From contig JABAKD010000012.1 in the NCBI GenBank assembly GCA_012845835.1, forward strand, positions 12,433,695-12,497,694: a stretch of 64,000 nucleotides of DNA. The letters are read 5' to 3'. The notes beneath the pieces are model-generated. The model was not told the DNA's origin and did not search any database. It saw nothing but the letters and a program-made list of their open reading frames with translations. The stretch's first letter is position 1. Every line of letters begins with the position of its first letter. This DNA comes from Undaria pinnatifida (taxonomy: Eukaryota; Sar; Phaeophyceae; Laminariales; Alariaceae). Below, piece after piece: positions 33,733 through 46,400 of the stretch. Both the position numbers and the translations under genes were made by a program.

Positions 33733-34075
33733 GCAGCAATGCAAAGGGCTGACACAATGTGACTCCTATCACTACTGCAATATTTTTAATAGTTGCCCCT
33801 TTGTATTTGCGCACTACCACTCCCCCTGCCAAGATTCAAATAAGTGTTCGAGCATGCCACCCAAAATCCAAGATCGTGCCTACTTCTCGTTTGTCTCTCA
33901 GCTCCCGCACGCGTTCACGGCAAGGTAAGCAGGGGGAACGAAGGGCGAGGGGTGTTGAAGCCGAAGAGAGCGCTCGAAGAAATAAAAAAACCCTCGAGAT
34001 ATCGAAGTGTCGAGATTCCGATACTGAGGCCGACACGGTGAAAGCAATATTTCCGACGCTTGGCCTAGAATTTGT
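33733..34075 (+). repeat. Direct repeat (right) plus inverted family-2 copy
   Basis: 33733-33960 repeats 32858-33165. From about 33895 to 34040 it also carries the family-2 module in minus orientation ('cgagattccgatactgaggccg' complementary to the copies at 36430 and 60055). Confidence 0.6.
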
Positions 34076-34599
34076 CATACATTATTTTATACATATTTAT
34101 ATATATATATTATATCTTATAGACTAGACTATATATAGCTGTATTTTTCAATAGTCCGCTCCACTCTCAAGTGGTTTTTCCCTCTCCGACCTTTCGCCCG
34201 CTGTACCATGTCGGCCCCATTGTTTTTGCCCCTTCTGCTGTCTGCTACAATGCAGCTACATACATCCAGCTGCAGCAACAACAGCAGCAGCAGTACATGC
34301 CTCTAGCATCATACGTACATATATGTTGCACCTAACCCAGTGACTTATGCTGTACACCTCGCACTGAACATAGAGCATATAACACACCTCGCCTGTGACG
34401 AAATAGCCTCCCTCCGCCCATGTACCTGGGAGACTGGCTCCTAGCTACTTCGTACGTAGCTATTACTTCTCGAGTTGTTATGCTCCTCGCGCCGGATCTG
34501 AGAGGTAGTCGCACTGAGCAAGATGCACAGAGCAAGGCCCATACTGCTGCGTGTGAATCGCTTCTCCGAGACGCGCAGGGCCATATTTTATACGTTGCG

Positions 34600-35022
34600 A
34601 AGAAAGTAGGCTAAAAGTGTCGATCCACATAAGCGACGAGTAGGCCCTTCCATACTCGAGTTCCACCACATCACCCCACACTACACATGACGTTTATCTC
34701 GGACGATGTCAGGAACCCCGGTGAGATTCTGCCAATTTTACCTCCGTCTCCATTTCGGTATTGGACACAGCATGCAATGGTCGAACAGATCTCGTTGTTC
34801 CGTGTGGGTGTTTTCAGTATGTGAGTTTGGCAAGTTCTTTACATGTGAAAAACTTTCCCTTTTTTCGTAGATTTGCGATGAGGGTGAAAATCAAACCCTC
34901 AGCCTCATTCTTCGAAATTTCATGGCCTGCCTGCGACGTTATTGTGACGAAAGTAGGCTAAAATGTCGATCGACAAAAGTAACTACGAGTGGACTCTTCA
35001 ATACTCGAGTTCCACCACATAG
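34600..35022 (+). repeat. Spaced ~75-bp direct duplication
   Basis: 34600-34678 and 34948-35021 share 'gcgaagaaagtaggctaaaa.tgtcgatc', 'tactcgagttccaccaca'. Between them I see no gene. A CTG/GCT run follows at 35038-35075. Confidence 0.65.
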
Positions 35023-35644
35023 CGTTTTTTCTCACTCTGCTGCTGCTGCTGCTGTGCTGCTGCTGGGCTGCTGCATCACACATGGCCTTCCAGGCTCAGT
35101 ACTTGTGGTAGTCACGGTACAACAGCAGCCAGGCTGTGCACGCTCTCCTTTGTGACAGCCACAAAGACGGTGCTTCTGTACGTATGTGTGTGTTTGTGCG
35201 CTTTTGTATGCCAGGTAGTATGTGTGCGTGGCGTGCGTACCGTCACAAAATCAGTACGTATACAGGAGCAGCACAGCAGCAGTACAACTGCAGGAGCCAT
35301 GTTTCGAGTTCTTCTTGCCTTTGTGCCAGTAGTCACGGTGTATATGTGCGGTTGGCGCACAGCAGGAGATCGGACCACGACGGCAGCATTTTCGCGTCCA
35401 ATGCAACAATCAAACACACATGGTCGGACCTCACCAGGCACACGAAGCATTCAGCAGAAGTAGCAAAAGCAGCGGCTCATTTTCAGTCTCGATTCCTGAT
35501 ATGGTTTGTGTCCGTTCGGAATGGCCCTCACATAATTGGAAAGGGTGTACGTTCCCCCTTTTCGACTTTCGACGTCCCCGGGATACCAGGTCAACCTCTT
35601 CCCGAACGGGGACCTTCAAGTAATAGTTTGAGCTCGTGTAATTT

Positions 35645-35945
35645 CGTTGGGTCACGTGGGATCTCGTGGGATTTAGTGAGATTTGATGGGTTATTTGTGG
35701 TTTTTAGTGGGCTTTCGCGGGGTCTCGGAGTGTTTGAGGGAGATATCCTCGGACTTCGTGGGCTTTCGTGGGATATCCGCGAGTTGTGGTGGGTTTGAGC
35801 AAGGTTTCGTGGGGTTGGGGGCTTGGCGCGTTTTGGTGACTTTGTGCGCACTAGGTCATGTTTCGGTTCGTTTGGCGAGTTTTGGGGGGTTTGTGCGGGT
35901 TTCGGGGCGCGTTCTGGCTTGTTTTGGCGGGGTTTAGTTTTGCTT
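35645..35945 (+). repeat. G/T-skewed degenerate TTTCGTGGG tract
   Basis: About 300 bp of loosely repeated 'ttcgtgggat', 'ttttggtgggt' words with almost no A or C on this strand. Similar tracts lie at 41815-42215 and 42690-42990. The complementary strand stays open as a Pro/Lys/Arg-rich phantom ORF. Confidence 0.7.
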
Positions 35946-36299
35946 TGTTACAATTGGTGTTAGCGTTGGCGGTAAGTTCGCCGTTTGTGGTCTGTCGCTA
36001 CAGTTGTTAGTGGCGGACGTTTGGATGACGTGCAGTTTCTATCGCCCCAAGTGAACTGTTGACACCAGAATTTTAAAACTCAACCCGTTAGAATCGCATA
36101 CGCAATCACATACGCCCCGACAGAGTACGAATTGACGCGCTATGCACAGCCATCCTGATGAGTGGTATCCCGACTTTCAGATGCCTTGCTCGTAGTCGTG
36201 TACTGCTCCTGTCTTCTCTGATTCGTTGGTCAATCCACTATCCCTTGTTTGATATAAGGCACATACCTGGTATATATATACACACGCAGCCTGCAAAGC

Positions 36300-37060
36300 T
36301 GAGTTTTGATAAAAATTCCTTTTTGGTCGATCTCACGGCTGAAGTGATCTTTTTTTTTTTTTTTTAAATATACATATAATGATGTACGAAATTGAGAAGA
36401 CAGGAACTGGCAAGGATTGTTTTTCCGTCTCGGCCTCAGTATGGGATTCTCAAACCTCGAATTTCTCGGTCAGATCGTTTCATTCGAGCGTTGTCTTCGA
36501 GGGGCGGCTCCAACGCCCACCGCCCTGCCTTGACCGTCCCGTACCTGGTCGTTAACGCGTATGGGGGCTGAGGGTGACAAGCGAGAAGTGGCCAACAATT
36601 TGTAGTCTGAGCTGTACTCTCGAGCTTCGCTTTGGATCTTGACGTACAGAGCGCTTGGACGGATAAATACATGGGAAAACCTTTCCAAATCCGCATCATT
36701 CCCCAATTGGCATTTCTATTTTTTTCCATCCCATATTTTATCCTCGCACTACTGTCGTGCCCCCTCTTGGTAAAAACTCAGATCCGGGGTCACATAGCGG
36801 GCCCTTCTTCCCCCTCCCCACTACGGTACGTGCCTTCAATTTTTTATCGCGAGAAGAATTCAGCATTTTCTTCCTTCGTCGACTCTTTTACTTCGTCCCG
36901 ACAACGTGTTTTTCATGGCCGCCTTGAAGCGTTTGTCCTCTCGAAGCTACTGCTGTGTGTTGTTGCCTTTCGATATCGGATTTCTCGGTCAAATCCCTTT
37001 GTTCGAGGGGCGGCTCCAACGCCCCTCGCACTTCCTAACCCGTTTCCTACCTGGCTGTGA
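36300..37060 (+). repeat. Dispersed family 2, two copies
   Basis: Copy 1 (about 36310-36725): 'gatctcacggctg', poly-T, 'tcggcctcagtatgggattctc', 'gaatttctcggtca', a GGGGCG...CGCCC hairpin, 'gacaagcgagaagtgg', 'ttccaaat..gcatcatt'. Copy 2 (about 36970-37060) has only the 'atttctcggtcaaatcc' plus hairpin core. The stretch between carries the repeat shared with 1434-1640. No gene. Confidence 0.7.
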
Positions 37061-37317
37061 ACCCCCGTAGACACACGCGAGAACTGGCGACGATTTTAGA
37101 TCTTGGATTCCTCGGGAGATATTTATCCGAGGACAGGTCAACGCGTGGCGTGCTAATCGATGATACAGCAGTTATCTATATTTGTAGGGGTCTTCTTGAC
37201 GACATGTCGAATACGCCAGCAATCGATGATACAGCTAGCAGTAAATAATCTATAATAATAGTGATATTCTTGTGTTACGGCGTATCGGAGATGTTGGCCT
37301 CTAGAAAAAAGAGTTGG

Positions 37318-37665
37318 TGGTTTCCCGCCACCCAATCGGCTTACATCTTGAACTCGCAACATCGCTTTCCACGATCTTTCTGTAGACACCCCTCCTTTGT
37401 ATGGTGTTCCCGTCGTTGTTGTACGTCATCCGGGCGTATCCAATTGTTTTTTTACAGGATTTGTTCGCACGAGCGTAATAGTTTAAGCACGACTGTTTCC
37501 CGCCACCCACATGAGTGTGTATCGATTAGCTTATTTGTTGTAGGGTGTCCGTCGTTGTTGTAGGTAGTCCGGGCGTGCCCTATCACTTTACCACATCTTA
37601 CTGTTTTGCATGAACGTAGTAGGTCAAGCACGACTGTTTCCCGCTACCCACCTGGCCTTGTCTTC
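37318..37665 (+). repeat. ~145-175 bp tandem repeat
   Basis: 'Tgtttcccgc(c/t)accca' recurs at about 37319 (as gtttcccgccaccca), 37494 and 37640; between them 'gtgt(t)cc(c)gtcgttgttgta', 'gtc.tccgggcgt' is also repeated. Confidence 0.7.
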
Positions 37666-38621
37666 TTGGCATTTCTATCGATGCCCTCCCTTTTGATATT
37701 TCCTTTTTTCCCTCCGCGTTGTGTACGTGTCATTGATCTTGTTTTTTTTTTTTAGTTGCTTGGAACGGGAAGTTTTTCGAAACTTGAAAGGACCCAAATT
37801 ACTATTGTAATACTGTTAATGAAGTACTTCGAATTTTGGTATAGCTAACTGTTGTCTTTTTCGCACTCCCGTGGGGAATGCCTAACAGTGGGGTTTCTGC
37901 TGTAATTGAGCTGTTCCGTATCGGACACATGCTGTTGTTTTGCTCTTCTTACAGACTCTTTCAACGAGTGGGCCGATGTTTTCAGCCGGCGTAATGTCTA
38001 TGCGAAGATGTGCCGTTTATCGTGGCAATATGTGTTGAGTTGTTCGGGACCCATCGTATCTTGCGCCGGGCCGGGGGACTGCTAGTGGTAATAGTAGGAT
38101 TCTATACTGGTCTACGGATTATGTTGTTTGCCTTGTGTTAGGCAGCATTGATGCCTGGATAATCCTTCTTTTTCCGTTTTTGTGTATTTTCTCCAAGGTA
38201 AGTTTTGCGTACATTGAAAGTACATGTTAGGTTGAGGGCGTTCAGTATCCCCTCCGTTTTCTCTTTAGCGCTTCTCTGTATGTGAGTAATTGCTTCGAAT
38301 AATGTGGAAGTAAACCCGGAGGGGTTTTCCATGGCACCATTAACGGCATCTTCCTTTTTCCCTTCGAGAATAAAATAACTTCAACCATTCCGTGCAATAG
38401 CTTTTTTTTTATGCCAACTCCTCTTGCGTTACGCCTAGAAGCGAAGCAGGCTTCTCAGTATTCTGTTCGGTACTTCTGCACTTTTTTTTGTTTATATTCG
38501 GTAGCTTTTACTTGACGGCGCTTTTACCAACCGTGTGTTTCGCCTATGCTAGCTTTCTTTGTTGTATATGGCGTTTTTTTCCCGTCAAATTATGACTTTC
38601 AGAATCTCATGTTCGCATTAA

Positions 38622-38732
38622 ACTCTTGGCATTACTTTAAGCTTCAGTGTCGAATCGAACAGCACAAGTTACTTCGTCGAAGTGCTGCCCCGCCCTACCC
38701 GAATGCCGGCGCCCATGCGGAATCCTTATGAA
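38622..38732 (+). mobile_element. Dispersed element family 1, copy D (terminal ~110 bp)
   Basis: 'Cttggcattacttta', 'gtcgaatcgaac', 'gtgctgccc.gccctaccc', 'gaatgccggcgcccatgcgg' match the 3' end of the element at 57434-58940. Only one half of the terminal palindrome remains. Confidence 0.7.
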
Positions 38733-38741
38733 TGTGTACAA

Positions 38742-39203
38742 TTAACTTATTATATGTTTATATTCGATCTCAACTCCTGTCCAGACCAGCTTTTCTTTGA
38801 TACCCCGTGGTAGACGGGTGCCAAGCGTGAAGACGTAGGCTGCCTTGTACCACCATACGGCTGCCGTTCCGTCCCCTGTACATAGTTCAGCATTCAAGCA
38901 GGTCCGTTCGTGAAATACGTTTGCGCATCCGTTTTTACTCCAGCAGTGGCAGCGGTGCAGTTGAGCGTAGTAGGGTGGTGGTGTCGACCTAGCGCGTCGA
39001 ACCGTCACGTCCAGGAAGAAAATAGTAGCACAACCAGATGACGTACTCTTAGCAGCCCCCCATGACGTACGTAAACAGCGAAGAAAGCAGTCGACCCAGC
39101 CAAAACAATTGAATCTTGACGTTCTCGTGTGTAGCAGAAGTCGGAGTAGGAGCGGATGACTCTCTGAAAACGGTTGAAGCGGACCCTGTGGCGTACTTGA
39201 CAA
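38742..39203 (-). other. Unrecognised minus-strand ORF
   Basis: A 153-aa frame. Its C-terminal part (CHCWSKNGCANVFHERTC, then AAVWWYKAAYVFTLG) looks protein-like and Cys-rich, but I recognise no family and see no splice support. It ends next to a repeat. Confidence 0.2.
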
Positions 39204-39406
39204 ACCCAGTCGAGGCGGATCCTATAAAGCGTATTTATATCAAATCAGTTGAAGCAGACTTTGCTGAGGATTGTTTGAAAGAAGCGGTCGGACAAGACGC
39301 GACCTTCCACGTACTTGAAAGCAACCAGATACCGACGACTCGAACTCGAAGGCTACATTCCGACCACCCACTAACTTTTTATGTATGTATGCACAGCGGT
39401 GCGTGA
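39138..39406 (+). CDS. Candidate internal exon with VEADP repeats (partial, unknown gene)
   Basis: A good acceptor ('tcttgacgttctcgtgtgtagcag') opens a frame beginning VGVGADDSLKTVEADP, in which VEADP/VEADF occurs three times at intervals of 13-16 residues. It stays open to a stop at 39404; a possible donor (CAC|GTACTT) lies at 39311. Codon use and periodicity look coding. No neighbouring exons were found; function unknown. Confidence 0.35.
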
Positions 39407-39409
39407 TTC

Positions 39410-41810
39410 GCCGCAGGAGTAGCCATTGTCGTTGCTGGGGGCGTTCTTCATAAGATCTAGATGTAGAGCCTCGCTCACAGATTTTATACTGGTCTTCTCG
39501 CAGCTTCTCAGCTCCAGATAACGATGATGCTGTCAGTGCTTCTTATAGTGTAGAAGGAAGACGTTTTTGTCGTTCTTCAGCAGCCAGCAGCTCCAGAAGC
39601 CAGATAAACACAGTAGCTCGGGGTGCTCGGGGGCGTAGTCGAGCTCGGGACATACCTCGTGACCTCCACCCCTTTTATGATTACGTAAACTGAGGCTCAT
39701 AACCTATTTAGGCATAGTTATTGCACGCTTGACAGGGGATTGCACAGATGGGCACCGGCAGCGGTGTGGTGCCTTGCTGGCACTGGACAGATGATGATCA
39801 CAGATGATGCAACCCCAGTTATAGACAGACTGACGATATGTATGTAAAAAGTGCCACTTATGTGGGCAGAAAGCAGCTTAGAGAACACGCTACATTGTCG
39901 GAGGCCTTAAAAAATAGCAACAACACCGACAGCAACAAACACAGATTTCGTCTCTGTGGTCATTCCTGCGGCCGTTAAAATTTCGCCTTTTCGGCTGTAC
40001 AGACGTTCAATATTGCACCTGCTACTGGGCCTTTCGAACAGCTGATGTCGCAGCTGCTTTGAAATTTTGCGTGAAAAACGTTAGCCAAGTACGTCATCAC
40101 AGCTTTTAAACCCCAACTATCAATGTTTTTTGGAACTGCGGATACTGGAGGTGGGGATTGCGTCAAAAAAGCACCGCCATCAATTTCAGGACATCGTGAC
40201 AGCGTTTTTTAGATTTGAAATGCTGGTGGGATTACGTTTGCCATAATTCTTTCATGGGATCGGTGCCGTATGCATTTCTTGCACATGTCAAGACTGTTAA
40301 CAACCTACCAGCGCACACCGCACAGGGTTCACACTTTAGCACCGCCGATCCATCTGCAAGACACCCTCTCTCTGCCCCTGGGATAATGAACACGCGCAAG
40401 AGCGCCAATGGTGGTGCTGCTGACGCCGCTGGCGCCGCTGCCGCCGCCGCTGCTGCTGCTGCTGTGGGTGTCTTTTGCGAGTGTTGCTAACACAAAAAAC
40501 GGGTATCTGTTGTGGTGATTGTACACCTCGGCGAGCCTGTGTGTGCTCCTGCCGGATGACTGCTGATAACACTACTGCTGCTGTGCCGCAATTACTTGTC
40601 GGGCCATCGCCCCCTCCGCCCCCGCTGCTGCTGTTGTTGCTGCAGCTGCTGCGGGTCCCATTATTTTCTGCGCGTGTTCCTAAAGTGTGTCGGGTCCGTT
40701 GTTGTGCCAAGCGATGCTGTGCGTGGATTCTTAAACAAACTTCACGTTTTCCATGCTGTATCCTAATTGTTTATTTACATGGCGTGCATAGACAGACGTC
40801 TCTGTTAATTCTGTACATGATGGTATTCTGTTTTGTTTTTTGTTGTTGTGGTACATGTCGCAAAAACAACAAAATACACGCCACAGAATGAATCTATTGC
40901 TTGTGGCAGCTTTTCAAGTTCGATGGAATGATTTTTTCCTTTTTTTTTGGTCGCAAACCGTCGTGTGCATGGTTCGTAAAACTTTTCGATTCGCGTCACC
41001 GCCGCCGCTGCTGCCGTTGCTGCCGCTGCTGCTGCGGTACTGCTGCGGTGCTGCTGCTTTTTTGTTGTGCCGCCCTCTTACTATCGAATTTAACGCTTCT
41101 GCTTTTTGGTGCTCAGCAATTTTGCTGCGCGACGTCGACCGAGCATGCATTTTTTTTCGAGATTGCCGTTTGCGACTGCGTTTTCGCACGCATACGCGAT
41201 GCTGCTGCCTACTTCGTCTATACCGCCAATAACGACAAACCGAAGCCATCTTCCTAACGGAACACTCAATGCACTATTTAGTTTATCCTGCACCCCTCTA
41301 AATCATGTATGAAAACCACCAGCCTTGCGTCACCCCGCCTCCGAAGGAGAACCTTGCAGCAACAATGCCAGACTCCGGCATCTAGAGGGCTTCGGACTCT
41401 AAAAATATCATCAATAGGGGCGATGAGAGAAGTGAGAAAGGGTGAGGCAAGCCCGTGCTCTCTCTCCTAGCTACTCGGACCCTGGTTCGTTTGCCACAAT
41501 ATCATCTACGCGTAGGACCCTGCGGGCAGTAAAAGCAATCTGTTCGGGGTCCTCGATAAAACTCACCTTGTAGGAAGGCCGCATATTGGCCAAACCGCAG
41601 CGAGATAGGCCGTGTTTTGCTCTGCTGAAGATGCCCCTTGCCACGCATTACCGCCTACTGCCACCGGTGCTACTACTGCGTTGCTCCAAGCTGCATCTGC
41701 AGCAGCATGCTACCGGTTGGACCACTCGTAGCCCTATCTACTGCGGTAACGACCATTGGTCAGATATATAAGTGTTCCAACCCGAATATCTTTAACAATG
41801 GGTGTTGTTG
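39410..41810. other. Region with GCN-repeat patches, no supported gene
   Basis: GCTGCC/GCTGCT triplet patches at about 40413-40470, 40610-40660 and 41000-41060 give poly-Ala or poly-Leu/Pro frames on either strand. A short protein-like minus frame (39975-40166, ..GLKAVMTYLANVFHAKF..) and a possible minus-strand exon pair at 41524-41695 (donor GTGAGT at 41570) were seen but cannot be tied to a gene. Confidence 0.3.
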
Positions 41811-41814
41811 GGCC

Positions 41815-42215
41815 TTCGTTGTTTCTGGTTCTCTTTTGCGGGTCGATTTGGTGGGTTTTGGAGACATTACGGAGGGTTTGGAGGATTTTTGGTGGGTGTT
41901 TAGTCTATGGGTTTGGATGGGTGTTGGCGGGTGTTGGTGGGTTTTGGCAGGGTTTGGTGTTTTTTTTGCAAGTTTTGGTGGGCTTCGGCGATTTTTGGCG
42001 GTTTTACGTGGTTTTCGGTAGGGTTTTCGAGGTTTAGACCGGATGTTTTGGGATGGTTTCAGCGAAATTTGGGATGTTTTGGTGCTCTGTGTAGGTTCTG
42101 GCGGGTTTTGGCGGGAGTTGGAGGGTTTTGGCGCGTTGTGGTAGACTTCGATTTTGGTGGGGTTGGTGAGTTTTGGTGGGGATTTCGTGTGTCGAAAGGT
42201 ATTTGGTGTTTTGCT
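41815..42215 (+). repeat. G/T-skewed GGTTTTGGCGGG tract
   Basis: About 400 bp of degenerate 'ggttttggcgggt', 'gttggtgggttttggcag' words, with A and C nearly absent. Frames on both strands are fortuitously open. Confidence 0.75.
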
Positions 42216-42689
42216 GCGGCTATTTCGCATTTTTTTCTCTTGTTTATTTTTGTGGTTTTCCTTGCCCTTTTCGTGGTATTTAGTTTGTTCTGCGTTTTTT
42301 TTTCCTGCTTTTCAGTTTTTCTTTTGTGCGTGTTTTTCTGTGGATTTTCGAAGGTTTTAGTTGATTATGCTTTCACCAGGATACGGGAAATTCAAACGAT
42401 TTGATGATATTACGGAGGCCCAATACTTCAATAGTAGGTTGTCTACATCATTCTTAGCGAGATATTCGGATGTCGGGATATACGTCATGAATTTGGTGTA
42501 GCGCCCGTCTTCACCTCTCTGCTCGACTGTTATACATGATGGATGTTCTTTGAGATCGCTGCATGGATACTCGAGAGGACCACAGAATACATGCAGTATC
42601 TATTTTTCCATCTGCGGGTGACCCCACCAACCCAGCGCTGTCCAACACGAGGAATTTCGTAACGCTTCGAGAATCAAGTATTAGTTTTC

Positions 42690-43130
42690 CCGCGAACTTT
42701 CGTGGGATTCCCGTGGTTATTTGTGGGTTTCCAGGGGTGTCGTGTCCTTTTCGAGCTTTCGTGGGGTCTCGTGCGTTTTCAGTTATTTTGGGTAATTTCA
42801 ATGTGTTTTTTTTTCCGTGTGTTTTCGTGTTTTTTTTTCAAGTTTTGTTTAGTTTGGTCGCAATTGCGGTGTTTTTTTAATGGTTTTCCGCGCCATGTAT
42901 TGGGTTATCCGTGGTTTTGGGTGGGGTTTGGGCCGTTTTTTCATATTTTTTCATGTTTTCCGTGAGTTTGGATGGGTCTTCTCTCGCGTTTGCTCTTGCG
43001 TTCGCTCGAGCGATTGCGCCCTGTGCTTGGTCGCGGCCGTCGGTTGTCCGGTTGCTCGGTATTCTGTTGGCGCGGCCTCGGACCACGTTCGTTGTTCGCG
43101 CAGTCGCTCGGTAAGTCGCGATATTGCTTA
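42690..43130 (+). repeat. G/T-skewed tract leading to a possible 5' exon
   Basis: 'Ttcgtgggattcccgtgg', 'tttcgtggggtctcgtgcg' words continue to about 42990. At 43110 a GTAAGT follows 'cgcagtcgctcg', and a CAG acceptor-like site lies at 43288 upstream of the start codon at 43406. A 5'UTR intron of the next gene is possible but not shown. Confidence 0.35.
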
Positions 43131-43405
43131 GCTTTGTTTCGCTCTGCACTCGCTTTTGCTTACTCCTCAGATCAACGTGTTAATCACGTGCCATGCACTT
43201 CCTCCTCCGCACTGCCTTTTTGGAATCTCCCGTGCGTCTTTGTCGCGAGCAGCAACGTAACAACACAACAAATCGCACAATCGCAGAAGGAAGGGAAGAA
43301 GCACAAGGAGAAAAAAATTAAAACAACTATACACCATCAACACCCCCAACACCACCACTGCCGCCGCCACCGCCACGATAATCATCGCCACCACCAACAA
43401 CGACC

Positions 43406-46400
43406 ATGCGGAAGTCTCTCAAAGCGATTTGCGCCGGCGCCGCCGTTTTTTTCTTCGTTCTGGGAGCTAACGTTCAGCCGCAAGTTGACGGCAACGAGAT
43501 GGTGTCGACGTCGGACATGTGGACGGCTGATGCGCTCGGGGGCATTGCCATCGACAAGACGATGGAGGGAGTCGTTTCCGACGTTGTTGGTATCTCGCTC
43601 GAGTCAGTAGAGCTCGATACGCCATTGGCCTCTGCTCGCGCCAGGTGAGGACGGCTATACTGAACGTGAAACCATTATTATTATTATTTTAGGATCCTAA
43701 TTGGTCTTTTTTCGCAATGTGCACCGACCACCTTAATGTAAGCGTGGTTCCACACGCACACGCGTGTACATGCCCGCCCTTACTGCATCTGCAGCATCAT
43801 TTTTCTGTCGCCACAACGCGAACATCACCCACAGCTGGAAAATATGAGTTTCGACGAAATCCTCGATCTCAAAAGCTGCAATGATTTTTTCCAAAAAATA
43901 CGAACACACATGCATATTGCGCCCTCACTACGTACATCTGCATAATCATCAATATGCTGTCGTTGCGTTTGTTCCAGTTTATGGGACCGGATCGACCTGG
44001 CGACTATTAACAGCGATGCTATCCGCGCGAGCATCCTCAAGCACACCGCCGGCCGGAAGCAGAACAACCACATCAGCAACATCAGCAGCAACAACACCAT
44101 CACCACTCGCAGCAACAGCAACAGCAGCAACGGCAGCTGCAGCGTTGCCCACATCAACACGAACAGCATCAGGAGCATCTTCGGCATCAGCTGGAGCAGC
44201 ACGAGAAGGAGGAGGAATAAGCTGGCGAGGTTCGCGCTCACCGACAACGCCGCGCTAACCTGTTCAACTCCGGGGTCTGCCGGGGGACCGGGACTGGCCA
44301 TCTGCATCGCCCAGTGTGGGAACAAGCGGTCCTTGGTTTTCAAGAAGGCTCCGCGGGTGGGTGCATGCCATTTGCTGTGCGCTCTGGCGGTCGCGCCCTG
44401 CGACAAGTGAGTTAGCCATTTCAGAAATGCAATATTACACAGTGCTAATTCCATGCAGTTTTCCCAGAAAAAAAAAACGGTGCAGATAATACCGGTATGC
44501 TTTTTACCGTACTTGGAGGTTTCGTACCGGAAGTGGCTCCATTTACCGCTCTTAGCGTTTGGTGTGCTTTTGTAGCTGGCGACATATGCCCCACTTGGTA
44601 ATGTATACCAGGTAGTAAAGTACTATTTAGATTACCTCGACGTCTTTCGTACCGAGTTTCGGACGACACCTTAACCCTTTCGGGACTTGAGAGGAAAAAA
44701 CGACCGACTAAATTATGCACGTCTATATTTAATATTGCTACTGTAGTATCAATGATTAATCGTGACAGCTTGCCATCTAAAAACGAGCAGCCGGCGTATC
44801 ACGCAGCTTACAAATATGAGTATCGACTCTAAAGTTGTCGAACTCACAGCTGACACAATCAGTTTTTTTTTTTTTGTAAAATACGATCCCAGAGTCCGTC
44901 ACACGAAGCAGTCCTTGCTCCCGGGTAGGGTAGGGGGCGTGTTCACTACTGTGTTCAAAGCGCAACGGTAGGAACTATACGACCACACACACCGCACTAT
45001 GCTATGCGTCCTGGTGCAGATCTTTCTAGACGGTTGATGATATCGCAAATCTCTTGGCTTTGGTCAATGTAAACGGGCCTCAAAAGGGTTAGCTTTTGCC
45101 AACGTCGGCATTCACGGTATTTTTCCATGGCCTCTACTACCGTATTGCTGTACCGTGAAAAAGCATGGCGTCGCATATTATCCGCCAAAACAACCTAACA
45201 TTATGTTGCGCGACACCCCCGTCCCCGTACTCCCCTCTCCTCCTCCCTCCCTCCCTCTCGCCACTCAAACTACCCCCACCCCGCCCTCTCCCTCACCCTC
45301 ATCCCCCCCTTCCCCCCCGCCGCATCCGGGATCATCCTTACGACACTCCCACCGGTGACAACGACGGAAAAGGCACACCTCGTGGTTCACGATGAGCGCC
45401 ACCGAAGCGATCGACGCGATAATAGACCTGGCCGTGCCCCCCCAGTACTCCGACACAGCGCGGAACACGCTCAACACGCTCCATGAGCTGTACCTCTCTG
45501 CGTATGCTGGGGCGACGACGGCTGCCCCAGTCTACCGCGACCACGCAAAGGTAGCACTGGACGCGACGATGGATTGGCTGGGGACCGTCTGCCACCCGCG
45601 GGTGTGTTCGCTCGCTACGAACATCGCAGACATCGCGAAGCCGATCGCGGTATTCCTTGGGAAGGCCGTATACCGCTTGTTGTCGTTGACTCTGCTGGGC
45701 GTGCGTACGTTCGCCTGCGCCACAATGAACTGGCTGACGACCACCCTCTACCCGTGGGCCCGTGAATGCGTGAAGGACGTCCCGGGTACCGTGACAGCAA
45801 AAGCCGTGTCACTCTCGAAAACGGTCTACGACTCTTCGTCTGAGGGATTGTCGCCCCGCCTTGAGTTGGCCCGCAACCTCACTGCGACTGCCGCATCGGG
45901 AGTAGCCAACGCGACAGCGTTGGCACGCAGCAAGTTTGAGGCAGCAGTCCTCGAACCGGCGGGAGCTGCTTTCTGGGCGTCTCCAGCGGGGAAGATGGTA
46001 GAGGATGTGATGATGCCCAAGCTGAGGGAAGTCGGGACGGCTTTCCTCGACGCTGTTAGCGAGTTCTGGGCTTGCCCTGCGGTGGAGGTGGCGAGGACAA
46101 CCGTCGTGACGCGAGTAAAGAAAGGCGCGGCAACGTCCACGGAGTTTATGTCGCACGTGTTTTCGGCTGCGGTAAAGGGGGTGAAGAGTCTGGTCAAGAC
46201 CCACCTGCTGGAAGACAAACCGGTGAGCAGATCAGACCGTTTCGTCACGCTACCATTCAATCGCATTGACGTACAGGTATTCCAACGCTTAATTTTGTCA
46301 CGAGCCATTCATTCTTCGTGCTCCACACATAATCGACGGCTTCCCGCTGAACGATCTGTTCCATTTCAAAATCCGATGAAGTTTTAACAAGGGAAACTCC

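Noticed and set aside
41524-41695. Minus-strand exon pair with GTGAGT donor at 41570
   Set aside because: The intron would be only ~47 nt, the frame is short and unrecognised, and no upstream exon was found.
42000-42215. Interstitial telomere repeat
   Set aside because: The words are degenerate and of variable length; no regular TTAGGG- or TTTAGGG-type unit is present.
35591-42230. Pro/Lys-rich minus ORFs over the G/T tracts
   Set aside because: Their composition follows directly from the strand-skewed repeat; no start or splice support.
43825-44454. 209-aa minus-strand Leu-rich ORF
   Set aside because: It is antisense to exon 2 of the 43.4-47.0 kb gene, where the plus frame is phase-matched to a signal-peptide exon and has splice sites.
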